Assembly (NCBI GenBank): GCA_021186555.1
Contig: JAJKFL010000039.1
Location: forward strand, 42,882,597-42,946,596
Reading direction: 5' to 3'
Source: Reticulitermes speratus
Taxonomy: Eukaryota; Arthropoda; Insecta; Blattodea; Rhinotermitidae
DNA: 64,000 bases
The position numbers and the translations under genes are program-made. This document shows positions 56,029 through 64,000 of this stretch, in pieces. The notes under the pieces are model-generated. The model searched no databases, was not told where the DNA came from, and was given only the letters and a program-made list of their open reading frames with translations. Positions within the stretch are counted from its first letter, which is position 1, and the number at the start of each line of letters is the position of its first letter.

Positions 56029-56822
56029 ACTATCTGACAGCATGATGTAACTATCTGACAGCACTATGTAACTATCTGACAGTACTATGTAAATATCTGA
56101 CAGCACTATGTAACTATCTGACAGCACTATGTAACTATCTGACAGCACTATGTAACTATCTGACAGCACTATGTAAATATCTGACAGCACTATGTAACTA
56201 TCTATCTGATAGCACTATGTAACTATCTATCTGACAGCACTATGTAACTATCTATCTGACAACACTATGTAACTATCTATTGACAGCACTATGTAACTAT
56301 CTATCTGACAGCACTATGTAACTATCTGACAGCACTATGTAACTATCTATCTGACAGCACTATGTAACTATCTGACAGCACTATGTAACTATCTATCTGA
56401 CAGCACTATGTAACTATCTCTGACAGCACTATGTAACTATCTATCTGACAGCACTATGTAACTATCTATCTGACAACACTATGTAACTATCTATCTGACA
56501 GCACTATGTAACTATCTATCTGACAGCACTATGTAACTATCTGACAGCACTATGTAACTATCTATCTGACAGCACTATGTAACTATCTATCTGACAGCAC
56601 TATGTAACTATCTGACAGCACTATGTAACTATCTATCTGACAGCACTATGTAACTATCTATCTGACAACACTATGTAACTATCTATCTGACAGCACTATG
56701 TAACTATCTATCTGACAGCACTATGTAACTATCTGACAGCACTATGTAACTATCTATCTGACAGCACTATGTAACTATCTGACAGCACTATGTAACTATC
56801 TATCTGACAGCACTATGTAACT
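56029..56822. repeat. 21/25-bp mixed minisatellite, about 34 units
   Basis: The core CTGACAGCACTATGTAACTA+T is 21 bp. Many units carry an extra CTAT, giving 25 bp. The first part (56029-56190) is mostly 21-mers and the rest is a mosaic of both lengths, with recurring 25-25-21 blocks. Confidence 0.93.
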
Positions 56823-56894
56823 ACATTCTAAAACGTTCTCACGATTGTATATAACAGAGAACTGTCTTTTGGACTTTGTCCATCTCCATATAGC

Positions 56895-57180
56895 AGAGTC
56901 CTTCTTCAGAAGCTAACAGTTTCTCAGCTAGTCAAGAAATTCCTCGCGTTTTATGGAAACCGAAGGTTCATCACCGCACTCACAAGAGCCCGCCATCTGT
57001 CCCTATCCAGAGCCATATCAATCCAGTCCATGCCCCCCATCCCACTTCTTGAAGATCCATTTAATATTATCCTTCCATCTAACCTGGGTCTTCCAAGTGG
57101 TCTCCTTCCCTCAGGTCTCTCCCACCAAAATCCTGTGTGCACCTCTTCTCTCCCCCATACGTGCTATATGTTTAATTTTG
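56895..57180 (-). mobile_element. LINE 3' end, minus strand, well preserved
   Basis: The minus-strand translation contains [20 protein letters not shown], frameshifted from the WEDNI block, and [20 protein letters not shown] with VMNLRFP before the stop. Its 3' UTR (TTCTTGACTAGCTGAGAAAC in antisense) matches that of the 49.5-kb LINE. Confidence 0.82.
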
Positions 57181-57625
57181 GTATCATGGCTGTATTTTGT
57201 TACAATGTAGATGTATTTTTATTACGTAATATGTTACTGAATTGGGAACGATTATACAAAACAATAAAATGTTACGGTTTTAGGTTTCAGCTTACGTAAG
57301 TGTTCTATAAACTGCACAAATTCTGTAGCGTTTTATATCGACTTCAGGCCTGGGAACTCAAATTTTAAATAACAATGCTTACAATTGGTATGTCAAACAG
57401 AATTATATTTATTTGATAGCTACATGTTTCGGTCAAAATTCGACCATCATCAGGCCAGTCTATACAATATTTAAAAAGAAGGCAACAATGCAATGTGTAA
57501 ATACATCATCTTGTTATGGTCTGTGGGATCCACAAGTTACATTATTTTTACAATAAAACTGTAAAACTTGAGAACTCGACGTTCGCATTTGTTTACCGAC
57601 TTACACACACGTTGAAGTCTCCAAT
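57181..57625. other. Intervening sequence carrying one hairpin-core element
   Basis: AT-rich. The hairpin-core copy at 57415-57460 is listed separately. No gene is seen. Confidence 0.4.
57415..57460 (-). repeat. Hairpin-core element with CTGATGA variant
   Basis: On the minus strand it reads CCTGATGATGGTC, loop, GACCGAAACATGTAGC. The 4-bp GGTC/GACC stem differs from the stems of sister copies. CTGATGA and GAAAC are the invariant blocks of hammerhead ribozymes, but a full fold is not shown. Confidence 0.55.
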
Positions 57626-58525
57626 TGTGTGTCAGCTATGCTGTCACATCGACTGACATATCAAGTACGTCAGTCGATGTGTCAGCTATGTTGTCACATC
57701 GACTGACATATCAAGTACGTAGTCGATGTGTCAGCTATGTTGTCACATCGACTGACGTATCAAGTACGTCAGTCGATGTGTCAGCTATGTTGTCACAACG
57801 ACTGACATATCAAGTACGTCAGTCGATGTGTCAGCTATGTTGTCACAACGACTGACATCAAGTACGTCAGTCGCTATGTGGCAGCTATGTTGTCGACAAC
57901 GCATGACAATCAAGTACGTCAGTCGATGTGTCAGCTATGTTTTTCACATCGACTGACATATCAAGTACGTCAGTCGATGTGCCAGCTATGGTGTCACAAC
58001 GACTGACATATCAAGTACGTCAGTCGATGTGTCAGCTATGTTGTCACAACGACTGACATATCAAGTACGTCAGTCGATGTGTCAGCTATGGTGTCACAAC
58101 GACTGACATATCAAGTACGTCAGTCGATGTGTCAGCTATGTTGTCACAACGACTGACATATCAAGTACGTCAGTCGATGTGCCAGCTATGGTGTCACAAC
58201 GACTGACATATCAAGTACGTCAGTCGATGTGTCAGCTATGTTGTCACAACGACTGACATATCAAGTACGTCAGTCGATGTGTCAGCTATGTTGTCACAAC
58301 GACTGACATATCAAGTACGTCAGTCGATGTGTCAGCTATGTTGTCACAACGACTGACATATCAAGTACGTCAGTCGATGTGTCAGCTATGTTGTCACAAC
58401 GACTGACATATCAAGTACGTCAGTCGATGTGTCAGCTATGTTGTCACAACGACTGACATATCAAGTACGTCAGTCGATGTGTCAGCTATGTTGTCACAAC
58501 GACTGACATATCAAGTACGTCAGTC
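57626..58525. repeat. 50-bp minisatellite with an internal hairpin, about 18 copies
   Basis: The unit CGTCAGTCGATGTGTCAGCT..GTTGTCACAACGACTGACAT..CAAGTA is 50 bp (58021 to 58071). GTCAGTCG and CGACTGAC are inverted, so every unit can fold. Early units with CACATCGACTGAC and GTCAGTCGATGTG pair over 13 bp. Units 5-7 (57840-57960) are the most damaged. Confidence 0.95.
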
Positions 58526-58589
58526 ATTAATGCAATAGTCAAACCGTTCCCATAATGCTGCTCACTGCACATCTCCAACTACAATTCAC

Positions 58590-58690
58590 AATTTAAAAAA
58601 ACAACACAATGCACTATGTTATCAAGTATTGTTTAATGTCCCCTACATATGTTTCGGCTCCAGTTGAACCATCTTCAGGGAGTCAAGGTT
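58590..58690 (-). repeat. Hairpin-core element, minus strand, with family flank
   Basis: On the minus strand it reads CCTGAAGATGGTTC, loop, GAGCCGAAACATATGTAGGG. The stem GGTTC/GAGCC includes one G-U pair. The flank AATTTAAAAAAACAACACAA + TGCACTATG is shared with the copies at 4.5 and 19.26 kb. Confidence 0.55.
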
Positions 58691-58764
58691 ACATTCATAT
58701 TACATCCATTAGTTAATCAGATGATATAACATATATATACACAATATAAAGTCAAGATACTATA

Positions 58765-58951
58765 GTACTGTGTGTATCTACAAAGTACTGTGTGTCTACA
58801 CAGTACTGTGTGTCTACACAGTACTGTGTATCTACAAAGTACTGTGTGTCTACACAGTACTGTGTGTCTACACAGTACTGTGTGTCTACACAGTACTGTG
58901 TGTCTACACAGTACTGTGTGTCTACACAGTACTGTGTGTCTACACAGTACT
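58765..58951. repeat. 18-bp minisatellite, about 10 copies
   Basis: The unit GTACTGTGTGTCTACACA is 18 bp. Two units have TATCTACAAA. It is in frame on both strands because 18 is a multiple of three. Confidence 0.94.
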
Positions 58952-59230
58952 CTGCGCTGTGTGTAGCTGTAAGTTGTGTTTGGTCTGAAGTTTCTTTTGA
59001 AATTATGTATGGAATTCTTTGCCCTGGTGAAAACTGGAATTACAGAAAAGTTTATTCTTAGTTCATTGCTCCCTACGTAAGGGGAGGCTTATTTATCCGA
59101 ATGCTGGTCGATGGAAAGCTGCTGGTTGGCGTACAGCAGTGAAAGTGTCTGCACTTGCTGAGGGCTGCCCAAAATCACACTGCGACTCGCAGGCTGTGTC
59201 CCCGGAATGGAAACTTTAAATTTGTAATTC
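58952..59230. other. Intervening sequence, nothing recognised
   Basis: No repeat family assigned. Confidence 0.4.
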
Positions 59231-59242
59231 TTTATACAAGTA
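59231..59242. repeat. Target-site duplication of the 59.2-kb SINE A, left
   Basis: TTTATACAAGTA matches TTTACACAAATA at 59590-59601 with two differences. Confidence 0.7.
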
Positions 59243-59245
59243 GTG

Positions 59246-59350
59246 GGCCGCGATAGCTCAGTCGGTATAGCGACTGTGTGGGCCGCGATAGCTCAGTCGG
59301 TATAGCGACTGTGTGGGCCGCGATAGCTCAGTCGGTATAGCGACTCGCTA
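59246..59350 (+). repeat. Triplicated 35-bp SINE A head (A-box) tandem
   Basis: GGCCGCGATAGCTCAGTCGG occurs at 59246, 59281 and 59316 with an exact 35-bp period. Only the third copy continues into the B box and body. The three copies are identical over the tRNA-like part. Confidence 0.93.
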
Positions 59351-59589
59351 CGGGCTGCAAAGTCAGGGAGCGATTCCCGTGGAGGCAAGATTTTCGGAAC
59401 CGGTCCAGACCGGCCCTGCGTCCTACCCAGCCTCCTGTACAATAGGTACCGGGTCATTCCCGAGGGTAAAGCGGCCGTGACGTGGAGTTGACCACCCACC
59501 CCTTTCTAGCGCCGAGGTTAAAGAAAGAGTAGAGCTATACCTCTACTCCCCTCTGGTCCTTCATGGCCTGTTCTAGGGAGACCTTTACC
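59246..59589 (+). mobile_element. SINE family A with triple head
   Basis: After the triplicated head, the body follows the family (GGTCCAGACCGGCCCTG, GGTACCGGGTCATTCCCG, AAAGCGGCCGTGACGTGG, TAGCGCCGAGGTTAAAG), with a damaged B box (GAGCGATTCCCG) and a (CTTTAC)2 tail. Flanking 12-bp repeats at 59231-59242 and 59590-59601 bracket the whole unit, including all three heads. Confidence 0.85.
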
Positions 59590-59601
59590 TTTACACAAAT
59601 A
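59590..59601. repeat. Target-site duplication of the 59.2-kb SINE A, right
   Basis: This is the partner of 59231-59242. Confidence 0.7.
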
Positions 59602-59691
59602 ACGCTCTGGTTTCATTGTACAATAAAGCGATTCATTGCCTGTCAGTACTGTACGGTTTTAGTTTCAATATTTCCACCTCTCACGCGGTGG

Positions 59692-59983
59692 CGCAGTTGG
59701 TTGAGGCACTGCGCTACAAACCGGAACGTCGCGGGTTCGATTCCCGTTGGTGTCATTGGAATTTTTCATTCACATAATCGTTTCGGTCGCACTATGGTCC
59801 TGGGGTCGACTCAGCCTCTAACAGAAATGAGTACCGGGAATATTTCCTGGGGGGTAAAGGCGGCCGGTGCGTAGGGCTGACCACCTTACCACCTTCATGT
59901 GCCGATTGTCTAAAAATCTGTGAGCCTCAACCTGCTGGAACCCTAAGGGCCTGTCCAGGTCTGTAATGGGATTGATTTAGCTT
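59692..59983 (+). mobile_element. SINE family C copy, plus strand
   Basis: The head CGGTGGCGCAGTTGGTTGAG is followed by B box GGGTTCGATTCCCG. The body is full: CATTCACATAATCGTTTCGG, CCTGGGGTCGAC, GGTAAAGGCGGCCGGTGCG and CCACCTTCATGTGCCG. It ends GGGATTGATTTAGCTTTT with no long (CTTTAC)n tail. Confidence 0.87.
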
Positions 59984-60499
59984 TTATACTGACTTAAGCA
60001 GCATAAGCTGCCATCTTCTACTCCTATTTGTAACTAATTATAACTAATCAATAACGATGCAATAGCCAGCTGAATTGTACGTTTCATGGCGCCGTCAGCT
60101 TCGCTGGATTCCATATCAAGACGCTTTACCTCATACCTCCACCTCTACTGCACAATGCTCCAAACTTCTCTTATTATGTAATTCGCGTTTGCAAACGAAT
60201 TGCAGTCGACTGCTTTCTGTATTCTGCCATTCATTCCTAAGGAAAGGAGAGAGACTGAGGGGAAGTTGAGATGTCTGCCTGTTGTCAGACAAAATATCTA
60301 AGGTAACGACCCATTGTACACGAGGAAGAACTTCGCCCATTCAAACAAAAGGGTAAAGGCCACACCAGCCTCGTTCTGTAGTTTCCTACAACCACCAATA
60401 GCAACACGGAGTGGCACTGACAGTACTTACTGCAACATACAGTAATCATTAAAATTATCATTGTCAGAATGTAAAATACGAATATGGCTGAAATCTGCT
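59984..60499. other. Intervening sequence, nothing recognised
   Basis: Opposed 60-70-codon frames without family motifs. Confidence 0.4.
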
Positions 60500-60686
60500 G
60501 TCTTCTGAGGTATTACGTGGCGTCGTGTGGTAATTGTTTACCGACGTTTCGGGACAACGTAACTCAATCCTCACGGGTCAAGAGTCCGAGTAGGAAAGGG
60601 ACTCTTGACCCGTGAGGATTGGGTTACGTTGAACCGAAACGTCGGTAAACAATTACCACACGACGCCACGTAATACCTCAGAAGAC
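60500..60686. repeat. Near-perfect palindrome, 87-bp arms, 13-nt loop
   Basis: Arms 60500-60586 and 60600-60686 are reverse complements with three mismatches around CGAGTAGGAAAGG. Each arm contains CCGACGTTTCGG or its complement and the GAGGATT..GAAACGTCGG block. Sequence inside the arms is related to the hairpin-core family, so it may be a foldback transposon or two opposed termini. Confidence 0.9.
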
Positions 60687-60968
60687 CGCAAATTTCATCA
60701 ACATCGCGGCGGTAAGCCTGAAATCACGAATATGGCTGCAGATTGAAAAATTTATTTTATTTTCGGTTTGCCAGCGCGGACATACAAGGTAACTTCGGAA
60801 GTCCGAATTTGTAAACAGATACAGCAAACACTTTTCGGTGTAATGTAGGTATCAAATTTGGTTTTGAGTCAATAATGACAAAGGTGATAACGCAAAACAC
60901 TGAGGTCATACCGTACAAACCGTACGTGTGCGTAAGCTATATGATCCTGCCAAAGAAATACACAACTG

Positions 60969-61000
<32 letters not shown>

Positions 61001-61484
61001 AACAACAACAATAACAACAACAATAACAATTACCAGCAACATCAACACGTTTCCTCTCCTCACATAAACAGTGTTTGCTTCCCATGTGACTTCACATTTA
61101 ACTGTCACGGCACTACCACACAAACTATAGAGACTGAATAAAACCACGAATTTATGTCACTGGTCGATTACGAGACAGGACGCTCCAGGATGTGGAAAGT
61201 TTAGACAGCCTTTGTTCGAAGTGTCATCTAACAAGGTGAATACAGCTTAATGAAATCAATCTGTGTGTGTCTGTTGCCACGTGGCAGGTGCAGAAAACAG
61301 CTGTTGCCTGCAATTACAATGTGACATTGCAGTCCTGGCATGACGTCATCTGCTGCACTGCTTGACTTGTGCGGGCGAACAGGCGTTACGAATTTAGGTT
61401 CTGCTGATTATTGCAACAGAGCTGTAGGACTAAAGACTTATAAGCTTTTACACAATAAGATTAACCTGAATTACATTTAAAGAC
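60687..61484. other. Intervening sequence with an (AAC)n tract
   Basis: Apart from the microsatellite at 60967-61029, nothing is recognised. Confidence 0.4.
60967..61029. repeat. (AAC)n microsatellite
   Basis: About 20 AAC triplets with regular AAT interruptions in the second half. Poly-Asn and poly-Val frames through it are artefacts. Confidence 0.93.
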
Positions 61485-62134
61485 TCAGTCCGTACCGCGC
61501 AGTAAACACACTCCGTCTCAGTTATACAAACCAGTCAGTTAATGTTGTACAGTGAAATAATCGCTGTTTGTTCTGAGATCCACACAAAACACATAAATAC
61601 AGTCCGTACCGCGCAGTAAACACACTCCGTCTCAGTTATACAAACCAGTCAGTTAATGTTGTACAGTGAAATAATCGCTGTTTGTTCTGAGATCCACACA
61701 AAACACATAAATACAGTCCGTACCGCGCAGTAAACACACTCCGTCTCAGTTATACAAACCAGTCAGTTAATGTTGTACAGTGAAATAATCGCTGTTTGTT
61801 CTGAGATCCACACAAAACACATAAATACAGTCCGTACCGCGCAGTAAACACACTCCGTCTCAGTTATACAAACCAGTCAGTTAATGCTGTACAGTGAAAT
61901 AATCGCTGTTTGTTCTGAGATCCACACAAAACACATAAATGCAGTCCGTACCGCGCAGTAAACACACTCCGTCTCAGTTATACAAACCAGTCAGTTAATG
62001 TTGTACAGTGAAATAATCGCTGTTTGTTCTGAGATCCACACAAAACACATAAATACACTGTGTGGGCAGAACGTAGAATTGTTGAATGTTAAACATGGTG
62101 GTACATATAGTGACCACTGGGCTTTAGAGGGTTA
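61485..62134 (-). mobile_element. T114 copy 9: about five monomers plus head, minus strand
   Basis: Minus-strand monomers end in a head AACGTAGAATTGTTGAATGT ... CCACTGGGCTTTAGAGGGTTAA. The monomer-side flank, read on the minus strand, is CGGACTGAGTCTTTAAATG then AATTCAGGTTAATCTT, which recurs beside copies 1 and 3. Confidence 0.9.
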
Positions 62135-62629
62135 ATTATCATACATAAAAACACTGTGTAGCCTGAGCTACCGACACCGTCAAACATTATAAACAAAAAG
62201 TCCATTTGGCTGCAACAAGAGTTTCATTTCGGTAGATCAAATAAATATGAGATCGACGCTATTGCCCAATTCTGTCGTCAGAGGACATGCCTGTATGTCT
62301 GTCTGTCTGTCTACTGTCCTACACGTGACACGCTGCTAACGGCTCTCATAGTCGTGCCAACACTTCACATACGATAAGAAGTTCCTGGACTTTAGAACTC
62401 ATAATTGCTTGTGTAAACCGAGGGTAAGGAAGTGCATAGGTGTCCAGCTTACTTATGCCATTTGCATGCTAATGTCAGAACATATCCGTACGGCTGCAAC
62501 CAGGCGTGGGTGTAATGGCCGCACGTGGTTAAGTGAAATGCGTGTTGTTCTGCCAAATGGGATGAATACACTTAGAGCTGAAGACAAAGGGAATGTGCGT
62601 GTTGTAAGTCAGGCAGCCGTGTGTGGCTG
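62135..62629. other. Intervening sequence, nothing recognised
   Basis: A 116-codon frame starting at 62409 is partly unique sequence and then runs into the CATA tract. I do not recognise it. Confidence 0.4.
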
Positions 62630-62731
62630 TCTACATACATACATACGTACATACGTATATACATATATATACATACATATACATATATACGTACATATAC
62701 ATATATATATACATATATACACACGTACGTA
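62630..62731. repeat. (ACAT/ATAC/GTAC)n microsatellite
   Basis: Alternating purine-pyrimidine tetramers (ACATACATACGTACATACGT and similar) for about 100 bp. Confidence 0.9.
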
Positions 62732-62933
62732 CACAGTAAGTCGGCAGAAGGAACTTTGAACTGCCGACCGAACATTTTTGTCACTGTCAAAATTTTATTC
62801 GAATTTGAAACATCAAATATTTGGAGGAAATTTCTGTAAATGTGCAAATTATTTTCCCGACTATAACAAAGTTTGACAATAGAACATATCCTGCACAACT
62901 ACAGACATCCAGGAGAGACAGCTATATTTATAG

Positions 62934-62935
<2 letters not shown>
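62732..62935. other. Short unique interval
   Basis: AT-rich, nothing recognised. Confidence 0.4.

Positions 62936-62963
<28 letters not shown>
62936..62963. repeat. (TAAC)n tail of a minus-strand LINE
   Basis: Six to seven TAAC/AACT units sit where the LINE 3' end is expected. This is the inverse of the (GTTA)n tail at 49976. Confidence 0.85.
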
Positions 62964-62964
<1 letters not shown>

Positions 62965-63580
62965 ATAACTCCAAGGAGCAGAGAAATTCTTAAGAAAATA
63001 AGGGTTTTCATCCAGTCAAGAAATTACCCGCAATTTGTGCAACCCCAATACTAATTACGTCATCAAAACCGCCCGCCTCTTCAACTTATTAACCCCAACA
63101 AATGCACATCTGTTCGTGTTCATACATTCATGACAAAATGCACGGTCTGTACAACACAAAATTCGTCCGTATAAAGAACAAGTTAAAGCCGGCCCACACT
63201 GCCTACTTTATGTCTGTAACATTAATTTCAATATCAGCCTCTCATTTGCACCTAGTCCTCTCAATCGACCTCAATCCTTCAGGTTTCCCCACCAAAACGC
63301 AACACCTTCTTCTATTTTCACCCACACGTGCCACATGTCTCGCCCATCTTATCTTCTTTAATTCGATCTTCTAATGATACTTTGGAAGGCTTGCAAATCA
63401 TAAAAATCCCCACTATTCAGTTCTCTCCAACCCTTTTGTAGTTTCTACGTCTTATGTCCAAAGGGCTTCTTCAGCACCATATTCTCGAAAACACTCAGTC
63501 GGCCTTCACTCACTCTGATATACCAAGTTTCACACCCATACAAAAACAGTAAACAATATTAGCGGCATGTATAGTTTAAT
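62964..63580 (-). mobile_element. LINE 3' end, longest minus-strand copy, decayed
   Basis: Antisense blocks in order are a 3' UTR (CCAGTCAAGAAATTACCCGC), ACCGCCCGCCTCTTC, the Gly-Arg-Pro region (CTTCAGGTTTCCCCACCAAA), the AGHVA region (CACGTGCCACATGTCTCGCC), FENMVLK-like text and finally CAAGTTTCACACCCATACAA, which encodes the YGCETW motif on the minus strand. Multiple stops and frameshifts. Confidence 0.75.
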
Positions 63581-63649
63581 TTTTGTATTCTTACATAACA
63601 AAGAGTATTGAATACAAAAGATTGTAGACTGAACGACAGCAGACAGTCC

Positions 63650-64000
63650 TTGAACTTAGTCTGTTTGGATTTCGTCTGTTTGAACTTCGTCTGTTTGAAC
63701 TTAGTCTGTTTGAACTTAGTCTGTTTGAACTTAGTCTGTTTGAACTTAGTCTGTTTGAACTTCGTCTGTTTGAACTTCGTCTGTTTGAACTTAGTCTGTT
63801 TGAACTTCGTCTGTTTGAACTTCGTCTGTTTGAACTTAGTCTGTTTGAACTTCGTCTCTTTGAACTTAGTCTGTTTGAACTTCGTCTGTTTGAACTTAGT
63901 CTGTTTGAACTTCGTTTGTTTGAACTTCGTCTGTTTGAACTTCGTCTGTTTGAACTTCGTCTCTTTGAACTTAGTCTGTTTGAACTTCGTCTGTTTGAAC
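63650..64000. repeat. 15-bp minisatellite running off the window end, at least 23 copies
   Basis: The unit CTGTTTGAACTTAGT alternates irregularly with CTGTTTGAACTTCGT. Two units have CTCTTTGAAC and one has TTGTTTGAAC. The array is still running at base 64000, so its true length is unknown. Confidence 0.95.

Noticed and set aside
62409..62759. 116-codon plus-strand frame
   Set aside because: The second half is CATA microsatellite translation, and the first half has no recognisable motif.

Overview
The window looks like repeat-dominated nuclear DNA from an insect. The dispersed tRNA-headed SINEs, the RTE/Jockey-like non-LTR retrotransposon tails and the pogo-type terminal repeats fit a large polyneopteran genome such as a cockroach or termite. 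That placement is inference; nothing here fixes the species. I find no convincing protein-coding gene, no true tRNA or rRNA gene, and nothing prokaryotic. All long open frames are tandem-repeat artefacts or transposon debris.

Layout. 1-4.2 kb is AT-rich, mostly single-copy sequence. 4.2-6.3 kb holds a LINE scrap, a small palindromic MITE and two SINEs. 6.37-12.03 kb is one uninterrupted 55-bp satellite of about 103 copies, followed by SINEs A and C. From 13.6 kb to 62.1 kb, nine blocks of one element, called here T114, occur in both orientations (13.7, 17.7, 21.5-25.2, 29.7, 38.7, 39.6, 41.4-43.5, 46.4-48.9, 61.5 kb). Between them lie minisatellites with units of 28, 21, 50, 20, 19, 53, 50, 21/25, 50, 18 and 15 bp, four SINE families (A, B, C, D) and about ten LINE 3' fragments. 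Annotated tandem arrays, including T114, cover roughly 29 kb, about 45% of the window.

The most notable structures are: (1) T114, a TTAA-bounded element whose whole-unit lengths are quantised as 211 + 114k bp (k = 0, 1, 2, and 5 elsewhere), with units joined head to tail through one shared TTAA; (2) a 2.64-kb element at 32380-35022 with pogo/Tigger-like 20-bp inverted termini and a TA duplication, filled almost wholly by about 47 copies of a 50-bp repeat; (3) LINE 3' tails that run into tetranucleotide or minisatellite arrays; (4) a recurring hairpin with a CTGAWGATG...CGAAAC core whose stem changes sequence but stays paired between copies; (5) an 87-bp-arm near-perfect palindrome at 60.5 kb; and (6) nested and rearranged SINEs.

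No genes act together here. The window records transposition followed by expansion and homogenisation of tandem repeats. Array boundaries were read by eye, copy numbers are span divided by unit length, and family names A-D and T114 are working labels.
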